Origin: Actinokineospora diospyrosa
Lineage (GTDB): Bacteria > Actinomycetota > Actinomycetes > Mycobacteriales > Pseudonocardiaceae
Assembly (NCBI RefSeq): GCF_024171925.1
Contig: NZ_JAMTCO010000001.1
Location: 372,001 to 436,000, forward strand
DNA length: 64,000 bases
Direction: 5' to 3'
Shown here: positions 38,101-46,460 of the stretch, piece by piece
How the letters are laid out: each line of letters begins with the position of its first letter
Position numbering within the stretch: position 1 is the first letter of the stretch
Translations under genes and position numbers: made by a program
Notes under the pieces: model-generated
Databases searched by the model: none
Told to the model about the DNA's origin: nothing
The model's input: the letters and a program-made list of their open reading frames with translations, nothing else

Positions 38101-38760
38101 CCGGACAGCACCGTCAAACCCGGCGGCACGCACACATACTGGTGGCACACCGACGAACCAGGCGTCGTCCTACTCCGCGACCACGCCGACCCGATCACCC
38201 ACCTCCGCCGAGGCCTCATCGGCGCCCTCGTCGTCGAACCCGCCGACTCGACGCCCGAATCCTGGACCGGCACCCAAACCCGCCTCCGCCGCCCGGGCAA
38301 GCCCGCCACCGTGGAGCAGGTGCTCATCACCCAAGACGCCCTCCGCCTCTACCACGACGGCGACCTCACCCAACCCGTCCGAGACCTGGTGTCCGAGGCC
38401 AAGGACGACCTCGGCCAGAAGGCGTACAACTACCGCTCCGCCCACCTCCACCCGGTCAGCCCCTCCCTCGCCGACCACACCCCGCCGACGCCGCTGGTCC
38501 GGGCCAAGGTGGGGCAGGAGGTCGTGCTCCACCTGGCGGTCGCGGGCTCCCGGATCCGAAACCAGGGCTTCACCATCCACGGCCAAACCTGGCCCCTCAC
38601 CGACCACGGCCCGCACGTCTCCACCCTGGGCGCCCTAGCCTCCGGCGCGACCCGCACCATCCGCTTCACCCCCCACCACCCCGGCGATTACGTGTACCGG
38701 ACTCCCAACCTCCACTGGGGTGTGAGCGAGGGCTGGTGGGGCTTGATCCGAGTGACCTAG
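35110..38760 (+). CDS. Giant multicopper oxidase with six cupredoxin-like domains (MnxG-like)
   Basis: 1216 residues from ATG 35110 (ATGA overlap), about the length of the bacterial Mn oxidase MnxG. It shows three tandem two-cupredoxin units, each beginning with a VLRARxGExVxVxLxNEL-type strand set (about 75, 555 and 935). Copper motifs: HVFHTHLHQW (near 328), WHCHLYPHFHMGMWG (near 380; the HCHxxxHxxxM type-1/type-3 signature), FHDH (near 655) and FTIHGQTW (near 1155). There is no signal peptide, so it would be cytosolic or exported with a partner. Last gene of the operon; probably an oxidative tailoring enzyme or a detoxifying metal/phenol oxidase. Confidence 0.8.
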   Translation: MSESRVREYDVVALRVPVAYNSFGDHDRHGALYVLAENAPALREVAQTWPDPFPSFLTDPDLVPKPHPLAVPLVLRARRGERVRVRLTNELPRPVGITAQGVRYDARRHDGLEAGANPDTSVQPGDSRVYEWLCEHEGVFHFGDMADVRGEGTQSHGLNGALVVEPRDATWTDPRTGGPLASGISADVHTPGRSFREHVIVMMEYPSNDNPVTPPVAHDHGGHGAPMLSGQAPFALPSDERPDDIGDLEPVSNAMLPVNLRIEPLGWRQYVYNQLLEQHRLDPLRDAQTGEELHHSSWVYGDPATPVFFGYRGDNVVLRLLHGGMRDTHVFHTHLHQWRVDPDDDRSPLVDSVSFGPQQGLTLDLVGGAGSVQHAVGDAVWHCHLYPHFHMGMWGLLRAFDTRQDGSGRYPDGTVIEALVPLPGNDPPAPTTERPGWPAFMREAATFPQKSPRPPRTPGMPAGMGREPTSLEAAAFVPDAQPGEAFTKVGPADAPVRRYHLVVTSATIVHTGDPHDHHRPLWHDHNGHFFALHSDVDAAGGIEEFRRQVNAGERTVEPLVIRARKGEVLEMTLTNGLPTGAREGSAFDPPLPFQPECGLHSHLVKYDPLVSDGACIGWNYLSATTTADLHDPGADGYRSWVFRWYVDEDFGTVLFHDHLLPNYRQRHGLYGVLVAEPEGARWVDPADHSRELPSGSQAVVLLADGSAVREQVLAVADFVPAFEHTAHGHGGAINPPPSPGSMDEQGVMAVNYRAEPLDLRGGDPADWFATEVHGDPTTPLLRAYPGERIRIRLVDGSFDKQHSFTTHGLRWREWPDRADTPWRSQQTLGVSNAADLHLEPTAGPGDHLWSFAAADDLWLGCWGLIRVHDGPRDDLPALPGVRSAALPARSQVRRYTVRARARTLEYSGERYDPYGLVYEVDGVPFTGPLVLRARAGEWVAVTLINELDGPPPASEFDPVLLTRDIPGRRTVSGRVSLHPVGLRYDTALHDGTRVGTNPDSTVKPGGTHTYWWHTDEPGVVLLRDHADPITHLRRGLIGALVVEPADSTPESWTGTQTRLRRPGKPATVEQVLITQDALRLYHDGDLTQPVRDLVSEAKDDLGQKAYNYRSAHLHPVSPSLADHTPPTPLVRAKVGQEVVLHLAVAGSRIRNQGFTIHGQTWPLTDHGPHVSTLGALASGATRTIRFTPHHPGDYVYRTPNLHWGVSEGWWGLIRVT

Positions 38761-38787
38761 CCCCCCACCCGCCGTTTCGCCCGGGAG

Positions 38788-38815
38788 TTGTCCACAACCC
38801 GCTCAGCCATCCACA
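38788..38815 (+). promoter_or_regulatory. DnaA-box pair after the multicopper oxidase
   Basis: TTGTCCACA at 38788-38796 and the weaker CCATCCACA at 38807-38815, again 19 bp apart as in module D, but without the D downstream stretch. The remaining 38816-38929 contains G-rich direct repeats (CCCGGGTGGGCG twice) and no gene. Confidence 0.55.
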
Positions 38816-38929
38816 GTTTCGCCGGAACCCCCTTGACAGCCGCCGGCTTCGACTAAGCTGGATGTGGGTGGCCCCCCGGGTGGGCGGGGGTCTGCCGTCG
38901 CCCGGGTGGGCGTGACTTGATCCACCAAC

Positions 38930-39166
38930 ACAGCCCCTGGGCACCAGGAAGATGCTGGTGCCAGCCTGCCCCCGTCAGGTCCGGGCCCGGCCCACTGCTC
39001 AGCGCCTGGACACTCGGACCCGGCGGTGCCAACTCGCCCCCCGTCAGGTCCGCCTCAGCCCACCTACTCAGCGCCTGGACACTCGGACCCGGCGGTGTCA
39101 GCCCAGTCCGCTCTCGGTTGCCCTGCCAACCCAGCCCGGCGGCCGTCGGAGTCGCTGGTGCCAAGT
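38930..39166 (-). repeat. Module C array, reverse orientation
   Basis: Two to three units of about 65-72 bp with GCGCCTGGACACTCGGACCC and CCCCGTCAGGTCCG, the reverse complement of the units after B copies 2, 3 and 5. Confidence 0.6.
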
Positions 39167-39310
39167 GCTCGATGGGGTGGACCTGTTTTGTGTGGGGGAG
39201 CGGCACCCGTAGCGTTTCCGCGCGGCAGGGCCTGCTTTTGGGCCCCTGCTTTGCGGTTCTGCGTCGGGTGTCGTAGGGGCCCCGCGCAAAACAGGTCCAC
39301 CGCATCGAGC
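39167..39310 (-). repeat. Module B copy 4 (near-palindromic element)
   Basis: 144 bp; arms GGTGGACCTG/CAGGTCCACC; inner sequence like copy 1, that is, inverted relative to copy 3. A and C flank it in mirrored order. Confidence 0.8.
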
Positions 39311-39402
39311 AAAGACCCAAAGTCGCGGATCGGGCCCGATGTTGCCGCCAGGCAACGAGGCGTCCGATCCCGGGTCGCCGAGCCAGGCGACGAGGCCGAC
39401 CC
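39311..39402 (-). repeat. Module A copy 4, reverse orientation
   Basis: Reverse complement of the A modules at 6361, 9961 and 54359, abutting the B palindrome at the corresponding end. Confidence 0.7.
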
Positions 39403-39461
39403 CCGGAGCCGAAGGCGGAGGCCCGAATCCCTTGCCCCACACTCCCAGCCCGGGCATGCGC

Positions 39462-39570
39462 CAAGATCAACCTGATCGAAAGCCCCCAAATACACAGCCT
39501 ACCGAGCAACACCGACACAACGGCAGCAGCAACCAACGCCCTGTGGACAACCAGAACCGTTGTGGACAAA
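39462..39570 (-). repeat. Module D copy 4a with paired DnaA-box words
   Basis: TGTGGACAA at 39542-39550 and 39561-39569 (19 bp apart, minus-strand TTGTCCACA). The distal part, TAGGCTGTGTATTTGGGGG on the minus strand, is more diverged, like copy 5. Confidence 0.7.
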
Positions 39571-39589
39571 CAAACCACCACAACCAGGT

Positions 39590-39699
39590 CCGCAAGATCA
39601 TCTGCCACAAGAGCCCCCGATATACAGCCTACCGAGGAAGCCCGACAGAACCGCGCGAGCGACCAAGGCCTGTGGACAACCGAAGACGTTGTGGACAAC
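39590..39699 (-). repeat. Module D copy 4b, at the HAD gene break point
   Basis: TGTGGACAA at 39671-39679 and 39690-39698, then the conserved D body to GATCTTGC on the minus strand at about 39594. Its box end lies at most about 8 bp from the last recognisable HAD codon. Confidence 0.75.
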
Positions 39700-40111
39700 A
39701 GAACATGCTGAAGATCCGCCGCACGAACCTCGAGTACAACCCCGTTCCCCCCAATGTCCCCCGCATCTTCTCGTGGGTCCCGCTAGAAGCCACGCAGTAC
39801 CGCACCCCAGCGGCGTCGAGTGCGTCCAGCACGTCCGACACCCCCGGCACCGCGGTCAGCTCGGTTGCGAGTGCCGCGGTGTGCAGCTCGTGGAACCGCC
39901 GCTCCCACACCGCCGCCGCGGGTCGGCCCAGTCGGTCGGCGATCACCTCTGCGATCGAGGTCGCGGACCGTCCCACGAAGCGGTTGATCACCTCGGCTTC
40001 GGTGATGGGCCAACCCAGGTCCGGGCCCACTGCCATGTTCGCGCGGATCGCGATCGGCTCGCTGTCGACCAGTACGCCGTCGCAATCGAAGATCACTAAG
40101 GCTGGTTGCAC
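39629..40111 (-). pseudogene. HAD-superfamily hydrolase, 3'-truncated by repeat DNA
   Basis: Begins at GTG 40111 (a TTG at 40129 is also possible) with a good HAD start: VIFDCDGVLVDSEP (motif I, nucleophile Asp), a helical cap, and motif II YCVASSGTHEKMRGTL. Family members continue with GRIFS, the motif III Lys and the motif IV Asp pair. Here the frame passes from RRIFS straight into module D (about 39707) and ends at 39629 in repeat-encoded residues. Motifs III and IV are absent, so the product cannot be a working phosphatase/phosphomutase. The lost 3' end is not found on the other side of the repeats. Confidence 0.8.
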
Positions 40112-40138
40112 GCCCTGATCTTGCCCCAAACCCAGGCG

Positions 40139-43100
40139 CTACAACTGGTCCGTCTCCTTGCGCGGCTGCGGCGCCGAAGGCATGGCGTTGCGCCGCAGGA
40201 CCGCTTCCAGTTGTTCCCGGCGGAGCGGCTTCGTCAGGAAGTCGTCCATCCCTACGTCTCGGCAGCGTTTCTCGTCGGAGGCCAGTGCGGAAGCCGTCAA
40301 GGCGATCACCGGTACCTGGTTGCGCGGCGCGGGCAGTTGGCGGATCTGGGTCGTTGCCTGGTATCCGTCCAGGATGGGCATTTGGCAGTCCATCAGCACG
40401 ACGTCGTAGTCGCCGGTGCTGACCATGTTCAGTGCTTGCTCGCCGTTCTCCGCGATGTCCGCGCTGTAGCCGAGGGTGCTCAGCATCTGCACCACGACCT
40501 GCTGGTTGATGTCGTTGTCCTCCGCCACCAGCACCCGTCCGGCAGTGGGTCGGTCCGCGGGGATCACCGGTCGCGGGGGAGGTGTTTCCTGTTGGGGCAC
40601 AACAGGTCCGACCGCGAGCAGTCGGCCCAGCGCGTCCCGCAGCGCCGCGGCGCGGATTGGTTTGGCCAGGTAGACGTCGACGCCCATGCGGCGGACGCGG
40701 CGGGCTTCTTCGGCGTCGTTGGTGGAGGTGAGGATGCCGAGGCGGGGGGCGCCGGTGGTGTGGTCGGCCTGGATCCGGGCGACCAGTTGGATCCCGTCGA
40801 GGTCCGGCATCCGCATGTCCAGCAGGGCGGCGTCGAACGGTTGGCCCGCCTCGGTCGCCGCGCGCAGGACGGCCATCGCCTCGGCGCCGGTGGACGCGGT
40901 GGCGACCTCGGCGCCCCAGGTGCGCAGGAGTTGGGAGACGATCTGCAGGTTGGTGGCGTTGTCGTCGACCACCAGGATCGCCGCGCCGGAGACGGCGCCG
41001 CTGGGGCGGGTCGAGGGCAGCGGGGCGGTCGCGGGGGCCAGCGGGAGGGTGAAGTGGAAGGCGCTGCCCTTGTCCGGGGCGCTGCGCATGCCGATGGTGC
41101 CCTCCATCAGGTCCACCAGCTGCCTGCAGATCGCCAGGCCGAGGCCGGTGCCGCCGTATCGCCGGGTGGTGGACACGTCGACCTGGGTGAACGCGTCGAA
41201 CAGGTGCTCCTGGCGGTCCTCCGGCACGCCGATCCCGGTGTCGGTGACGGTGAAGGTGACCGGGTGGCGGCCGTCGGCGTCCGGTGCCGGGATGGACACC
41301 CACACCACGACCTCGCCAGCCGGGGTGAACTTGATCGCGTTGGACACCAGGTTGATCAGCACCTGCCGGATCCGGTGCGCGTCGCCGTGCAGGGCGGGCG
41401 GGATGGCCGGGTGCACGACCGCGGCGATCTCCAGGCCGGGCTTGCGCGCGGTCGGGGCCAGCAGGCTGACCACGTCCTCGACCAGCGCGCGCGGGTCGAA
41501 GTCGACCGGGTCGATCTCCAGCTTGCCCGCCTCCATCTTGGAGAAGTCCAGGATGTCGCTGATGACCTCCAGCAGCGCGTCCGCCGAGCGCTGCAGCGTG
41601 GACACGTAGTCGCGCTGGCGCTGGTCGAGCTCGGTGTCCAGCAGCAGGGTGGCCAGGCCGAGCACGCCGTTCATCGGGGTGCGGATCTCGTGGCTCATGT
41701 TCGCCACGAACGCCGACTTCATCCGCGACGCGGTCAGCGCCTGGTCGCGGGCGTCGGCCAGGTCGCGCTCGTTCTGCTTGCGCTCGGTGATGTCGCGCAC
41801 GAACGCGCTGAACACCAGCTCGTCCTCGTCCCCGGAGCGCCACATGGTCAGCTCGGCCGGGAACACCGACCCGTCCCGGCGCTGGGCGAGCACCTCGCTG
41901 GTGGTCCCCAGCAGGTGCGGCTGCCCGCCGTCGACGATCCGGCGCACCCCGGCGACGTGCGCCTCCTTCGCCTCGGCTGGCACGACCAGCTCCACCAGCG
42001 GTACCCCGAGCGCCTCGGCCGCGGTCCAGCCGAAGATCGTCTCCGCCCGGGCGTTCCAGTAGGACACCCGGCCGTCCGGGCGCATGGAGATGAACGCGTC
42101 GCCCGCCGCGTGCAGGATCGCCCGCACCTGCTCACCCCGCGCCGCCAGCCGCACCTCGGCCAGCCGCTTGCGCCGCTCGTTGCGCGCGGCCAGCACCAGC
42201 GCGCCCAGCAGCACCTGCACGATGAGCGTGGTGATCGCGATGATGCGCCCGGTGAGCATCGCGGTGCCCGCGTACGCCTGCGTCGCGTCGACCCGCGCCA
42301 CCACCGCCCAGCCCAGCGCGGGCGCGGGCCGGTAGCTGGACTGGTACTCGGTCTCCCCCACGGTGCTGGTCGTCGACCCGCTCATCCCGCGCAGCCCCGC
42401 CTCGATCCCGGCGAACCCCAGCGCCGAGGTCAGGCCGGGCGCGGTGTCGTCGCCGACGACGTTGCCGCGCGCGTCGGACACCACCAGGTCCACGTCCTGC
42501 GCGTTGGACACCCGGTCGACCAGGTCGGTCAGCGGCCCGACCGGGTAGCTCACCGCGAGCACCCCCAGCAGGTGGCCCCGCCCGTCGGTGACCGGGGCCG
42601 ACACGGCGATGACCTCGGGGTGGCCGAGCACGGCGGACTCGAAGGTGTTGGAGACGTACGGCCTGCCGCGCCGCACCGCGCCCTGGAAGTAGTCGCGGTC
42701 GGCGAAGTCGGTGCCCTGCACCGCGAGCGTCGACGGGGCCATGGTGATCAACCGGCCGTTGGCGTCGAGCGCCCACGCGGCCAGGAACGGCGGCCGCTGC
42801 TCCTGCAACGACCGCACCGCCTCGGCCACCGCCGGTTCGGTCGCGGTGGAGGTGAACGCGGCCGCGCGCAGGCTCGGCCGTTGCGCGTAGGCGTTGACCA
42901 GCGACCCGATCCCGCTCAACCGGTCGTCCAACTCCGCGGCGACCGCGTCGGCGCTGTGCGCGAGCCTGCGGTCGATCTCGCCGCTGGTCATCCCGGTGGC
43001 GACGCTGATGGAGACATACGCCAGCAGCACCACCGGCAGCAGCGCCAGCAGCACGAACCCGGCGCACAGCTGGGTCAGCCGTTTGCGCAACTCCCGGCGC

Positions 43101-43951
43101 AGCACCGGATCGGTGCGCACCTCGCGGTGCGAGACCGACAGCCTCAGCAGCAGCAGCGCGGTCACCACCAGCGAGCCCGCCGCGATCACCACGATGTCGC
43201 GGGTGGTCGCGTGGGAGGCGCGCAGCAGCAACACCACCGGCAGCAGCACCACGCACACCGTCAGCGTGACCTCTTTGGCCCACCGGAAGCCCCGCTGCAG
43301 CTTGCGCAGCCGCGATTCCAACCGCGCCGAGACCAGCACCGCGCCCGACAGCAGCACGCAGCCGAGCTGACCGCCCAGCCCCGCGCGCAACAGCACCGCG
43401 TACAGCAGCCAGGAACCCGCCCAAGCCAACAACCACGTCGACGCCCGCCACCCCGAGTGCGCGAACCCGGCCGCCATCCCGGCGAACACCGGGACCCACA
43501 ACCACAGCGGCGTCGCCGGTCCGGCACCGGGCACCGTCCACACCAGAGCGCCCGCGGCGACGGCGACCACGCAGGCGTCGAGGACCGACACCACCCCCGG
43601 TCGCCCGCGCACCGCGCCGAGCAGGATCACCGCGCCGATCGCCGGGACGGCCGCCGGGGCGAGCAGGGCGTCGTCGACCGCCCACGCCGCGGTGGCCAGC
43701 GCCTGGGTGAGCAGCAGCGGTCCCCAGGGCCCGCGCCAGTCCCGGTCCTTGGCCATGATCGCCAGCGCGTCCACCCCGAGCAGCGCGAACACCAGCGCGA
43801 CCCGCGCCCCGTCGCTGGGCAGCAGCACGGCGACCACCACCGCGAGCCCGTGCAGCAGGACCCAGGTCCACTGCAGCCCGCGCACCCGCTTGAGCGGTGA
43901 TGCTTTCACCACCCGAGCGTGCGCCAAGCCCGCCTGCACGGCAGGTGACAT
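40139..43951 (-). CDS. Membrane hybrid sensor histidine kinase with two receiver domains
   Basis: 1270 residues from ATG 43951; GTG 43975 is an alternative. Order: eight or nine hydrophobic helices (about 20-290), a dCACHE-like extracellular sensor with FADRDYFQGAVRRGRPYVSNTF (about 330-560), another TM, PAS (about 590-720), HisKA with the phospho-His in SHEIRTPMNG (near 752), HATPase with NLVSNAIKF and GTGLGL, then two REC domains (ILVVDDN near 992 with LLDMRMPD; VLVAEDN near 1137 with LMDCQMPI). No output regulator is encoded beside it, so phosphotransfer goes elsewhere. Confidence 0.88.
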   Translation of the reverse strand: MSPAVQAGLAHARVVKASPLKRVRGLQWTWVLLHGLAVVVAVLLPSDGARVALVFALLGVDALAIMAKDRDWRGPWGPLLLTQALATAAWAVDDALLAPAAVPAIGAVILLGAVRGRPGVVSVLDACVVAVAAGALVWTVPGAGPATPLWLWVPVFAGMAAGFAHSGWRASTWLLAWAGSWLLYAVLLRAGLGGQLGCVLLSGAVLVSARLESRLRKLQRGFRWAKEVTLTVCVVLLPVVLLLRASHATTRDIVVIAAGSLVVTALLLLRLSVSHREVRTDPVLRRELRKRLTQLCAGFVLLALLPVVLLAYVSISVATGMTSGEIDRRLAHSADAVAAELDDRLSGIGSLVNAYAQRPSLRAAAFTSTATEPAVAEAVRSLQEQRPPFLAAWALDANGRLITMAPSTLAVQGTDFADRDYFQGAVRRGRPYVSNTFESAVLGHPEVIAVSAPVTDGRGHLLGVLAVSYPVGPLTDLVDRVSNAQDVDLVVSDARGNVVGDDTAPGLTSALGFAGIEAGLRGMSGSTTSTVGETEYQSSYRPAPALGWAVVARVDATQAYAGTAMLTGRIIAITTLIVQVLLGALVLAARNERRKRLAEVRLAARGEQVRAILHAAGDAFISMRPDGRVSYWNARAETIFGWTAAEALGVPLVELVVPAEAKEAHVAGVRRIVDGGQPHLLGTTSEVLAQRRDGSVFPAELTMWRSGDEDELVFSAFVRDITERKQNERDLADARDQALTASRMKSAFVANMSHEIRTPMNGVLGLATLLLDTELDQRQRDYVSTLQRSADALLEVISDILDFSKMEAGKLEIDPVDFDPRALVEDVVSLLAPTARKPGLEIAAVVHPAIPPALHGDAHRIRQVLINLVSNAIKFTPAGEVVVWVSIPAPDADGRHPVTFTVTDTGIGVPEDRQEHLFDAFTQVDVSTTRRYGGTGLGLAICRQLVDLMEGTIGMRSAPDKGSAFHFTLPLAPATAPLPSTRPSGAVSGAAILVVDDNATNLQIVSQLLRTWGAEVATASTGAEAMAVLRAATEAGQPFDAALLDMRMPDLDGIQLVARIQADHTTGAPRLGILTSTNDAEEARRVRRMGVDVYLAKPIRAAALRDALGRLLAVGPVVPQQETPPPRPVIPADRPTAGRVLVAEDNDINQQVVVQMLSTLGYSADIAENGEQALNMVSTGDYDVVLMDCQMPILDGYQATTQIRQLPAPRNQVPVIALTASALASDEKRCRDVGMDDFLTKPLRREQLEAVLRRNAMPSAPQPRKETDQL

Positions 43952-44203
43952 CACCCGACAGAGTGAGACATTCACACCGTGAGGCGCGGTGCGGGTGATG
44001 TCCCACCTAGCCGGTCCGCCGTCCAGGGGACCACACTCGCCTGCCCGGTGGTGGTCAACACCAGGACTCCACCCGAGGAGGTGACGGTTCGCCGGGGTCA
44101 CCGTTCGCGCGTTCGGGCAGCTCAGGGCTGCGTTCCCTGTCACATGGACCCGAACGACGTAGCGGTGTAAGCAGGAGCCAACCCGAAGACTGGAGAACCC
44201 GAG

Positions 44204-44521
44204 ATGCGCTACCTGATGATGTCCAAGGCAGGCGGCCAGGCCCCCGACGAGCGGCTGTTCGCCGAGATGGGCAAGTTCGTCGAGGAACTGACCGCGGCCG
44301 GGGTGCTGCTGGCGACCGGGGGACTGGCCCCCGCGAGCATCCGGGTGGCCTCGGTCGACGGCGAGATCACCGTGACCGACGGCCCGTTCGCCGAGGCCAA
44401 GGAGGCGGTCGCCGGGTTCGCGCTGGTCGAGGTGCGCTCCGAGGCGGAGGTCATCGAGCTGGCCAAGCGCTTCCGCCGCATCGTCGGCGACGGCGAGGGC
44501 TACATCCAGCAGGTCTTCTGA
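44204..44521 (+). CDS. YciI-family DGPF-domain protein
   Basis: 105 residues from ATG 44204 with GGAGAACC upstream. The motif ITVTDGPFAEAKEAVAGFALVEV is diagnostic of DGPF/YCII proteins. Genes of this type regularly precede ECF42 sigma factors and are thought to be part of their regulon or signalling. The sigma factor starts 5 bp downstream, so the two are co-expressed. Confidence 0.9.
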   Translation: MRYLMMSKAGGQAPDERLFAEMGKFVEELTAAGVLLATGGLAPASIRVASVDGEITVTDGPFAEAKEAVAGFALVEVRSEAEVIELAKRFRRIVGDGEGYIQQVF

Positions 44522-44526
44522 GCCCG

Positions 44527-46377
44527 GTGGAGGTCAACCGGACACTCGACGCCGTCTGGAAGCTGGAGGCGGCGCGGGTGGTCGGTGCGCTGACCAGGAT
44601 GGTCGGCGACGTCGGCCTCGCCGAGGAGCTGGCCCAGGACGCGCTGGTCACCGCCCTGCGGCAGTGGCCGCGCGACGGCGTCCCGGACAACCCGGCGGCG
44701 TGGCTGACCGCGGTGGCCAAGCGGCGCGCGGTCGACCACCTCCGACGGGCGCGCCGCGAGCGCGCGGTGGCGGTCGAACCCGAGCAGGAGCGGCCCGCCG
44801 AGGACGACGTGCTGCGGCTGGTCTTCCTGGCCTGCCACCCGGTGCTGCCCACGGTCGAGCGGGTCGCGCTGACCCTCAAGCTCGTCTGCGGGCTCACCAC
44901 CGAGGAGATCGCCCGGGCGTTCCTGGTCGACACCGCGACCGTCGCCGAGCGCGTCGCCCGGGCGAAGCGGACCCTGGCCGAGCACCCGCCGCGCACGCCG
45001 GGGCAGCTCAGCTCGGTGTGCGAGGTCATCTACCTGGTGTTCAACGAGGGCTACTCGGCGACCTCCGGTGACGACCTGCTGCGCCCCGGGCTGTGCCTCG
45101 AGGCGCTGCGGCTGGGCCGGGTCCTGGCCGAACTCGTCCCGGCCGACCCAGAGGTGCACGGGCTGGTCGCGCTGATGGAACTGCAGGCATCCCGCGCCGC
45201 CGCCCGGACCGGCCCCGACGGCGAACCGGTCCGGTTGCACGAGCAGAACCGCGGCCGCTGGGACCCGCTGCTCATCCGCCGAGGGTTCACCGCCCTGCTC
45301 CGGGCCCGCGGTGCCGGACCACCGGGGCCCTACGTCCTGCAAGCGGCCATCGCGGCCTGCCACGCGGGCGCCCGCTCGGCCGAGGACACCGACTGGGCCC
45401 AGATCGCCGCTCTCTACGACGCCCTCGTGCACCTGCTCCCGACCCCGATCGTCCACCTCAACCGCGCCGTCGCGATCGGCATGGCCCGCGGTCCCGAGGC
45501 GGGCCTGGAACTCCTCGACGCCATCGCCGCCGACCTGCGCGACTACCACCTGCTGCCAAGTGCCCGCGGCGACCTGCTGTTGCGCCTCGGGCGGGGCGTG
45601 GAAGCCCGTCGCGAGTTCGAACGCGCCGCCGCCCTCACCGACAACGCCGCCGAACGCGCCTTCCTCCGCCGCCGCGCCGACGAGGCCGCGACGCCGGTCG
45701 GTCGCACGGTGGCCGAGGTGGTCGCGGAATTCCTTGCCAGGGAAGACTTCGACCGCTCCACCATCCGCTCGTACGGCCAGACCCTGGGGCGCCTGCGCCG
45801 CGCGGTCGGCGACCGCACCCCGCTCGATTCGGTGACCACAGAGGACATCGGTGAGATGTTCACCGCCGTGTGGGAATCGGCATCGGCCAAGACGTGGAAC
45901 CGCCACCGATCCGCTATTCGATCCTTCTGCGCGTGGGCAGAGATCCCCGACCTTTCGACCTCTGTGGACCGACGGGCGGAGACTCGTCGCGCTGCCGCGC
46001 CGATCGTCGGGCAACCATGGGAAGAGGGGGCGCCGATCCGCGAGCGTCTGTTGTGGACTCTGCTGCGCGAGTCCCGGTCGCCGGTGCGGGCAGTGCTCGA
46101 CTTGGACGTCGAGCACCTGGACTTGGCGCACCGTCGCGCTCTCGGTGGGGTGAGGTGGCGCGAGGAGACCGCGCGGCTGCTGCCGGAGCTGCTCGGGGGA
46201 CGTGACCGCGGCCCGCTGTTCCTGGCGGATCGCCGCCCTGGCCCGGGGCGGGTGCCGCGCCCGGAGGACTTGTGCCCGGTGACGGGACGGGGGCGGTTGT
46301 CGTACGAGCGGGCGGAGTACCTGTTCAAGCGCGCGACTGGGCTGACATTGGGGCAATTGCGAAACGCCCGGAAGTAA
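44527..46377 (+). CDS. ECF42-type sigma factor fused to a truncated tyrosine recombinase
   Basis: 616 residues from GTG 44527. Residues 1-170 are the sigma-2 and sigma-4 regions (AEELAQDALVTALRQWP, CGLTTEEIARAF). Residues 170-385 are the long ECF42 C-terminal domain (LVFNEGYSATSGDDLLRPGL, LHEQNRGRWD). Beyond AFLRRRADEA, where ECF42 proteins end, lie about 230 extra residues. These have a phage-integrase core-binding domain (TVAEVVAEFLAREDF, TWNRHRSAIRSFCAWA) and part of the catalytic domain (AVLDLDVEHLDL, GPLFLADRRPG). The recombinase ends at LGQLRNARK, the H-x-x-R box with His replaced by Gly, and has no catalytic Tyr. The fusion is in frame with no internal stop. Confidence 0.8.
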   Translation: MEVNRTLDAVWKLEAARVVGALTRMVGDVGLAEELAQDALVTALRQWPRDGVPDNPAAWLTAVAKRRAVDHLRRARRERAVAVEPEQERPAEDDVLRLVFLACHPVLPTVERVALTLKLVCGLTTEEIARAFLVDTATVAERVARAKRTLAEHPPRTPGQLSSVCEVIYLVFNEGYSATSGDDLLRPGLCLEALRLGRVLAELVPADPEVHGLVALMELQASRAAARTGPDGEPVRLHEQNRGRWDPLLIRRGFTALLRARGAGPPGPYVLQAAIAACHAGARSAEDTDWAQIAALYDALVHLLPTPIVHLNRAVAIGMARGPEAGLELLDAIAADLRDYHLLPSARGDLLLRLGRGVEARREFERAAALTDNAAERAFLRRRADEAATPVGRTVAEVVAEFLAREDFDRSTIRSYGQTLGRLRRAVGDRTPLDSVTTEDIGEMFTAVWESASAKTWNRHRSAIRSFCAWAEIPDLSTSVDRRAETRRAAAPIVGQPWEEGAPIRERLLWTLLRESRSPVRAVLDLDVEHLDLAHRRALGGVRWREETARLLPELLGGRDRGPLFLADRRPGPGRVPRPEDLCPVTGRGRLSYERAEYLFKRATGLTLGQLRNARK

Positions 46378-46416
46378 GCGGGGCTCGCGTTTGGCGCGGT
46401 CGCGTAGGACCCACCG

Positions 46417-46460
46417 CCGGTAGGGGTGTGGGAGCCGGGGAGCTACTACACCCCTACCGG
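46417..46460. terminator. Bidirectional hairpin between sigma factor and aldolase genes
   Basis: Perfect 13-bp inverted repeat CCGGTAGGGGTGT (46417-46429) with 46448-46460, loop of 18, between convergent genes. Confidence 0.75.

Noticed and set aside
38833-38859. TTGACA...TAAGCT promoter after the multicopper oxidase
   Set aside because: Spacer is only 15 bp and no gene or RNA follows; kept out as unsupported.
40106-43900. 1264-codon plus-strand open frame opposite the histidine kinase
   Set aside because: Arg/Gly/Val/His/Gln-rich translation without any domain; it is the antisense shadow of a high-GC kinase gene with complete motifs.
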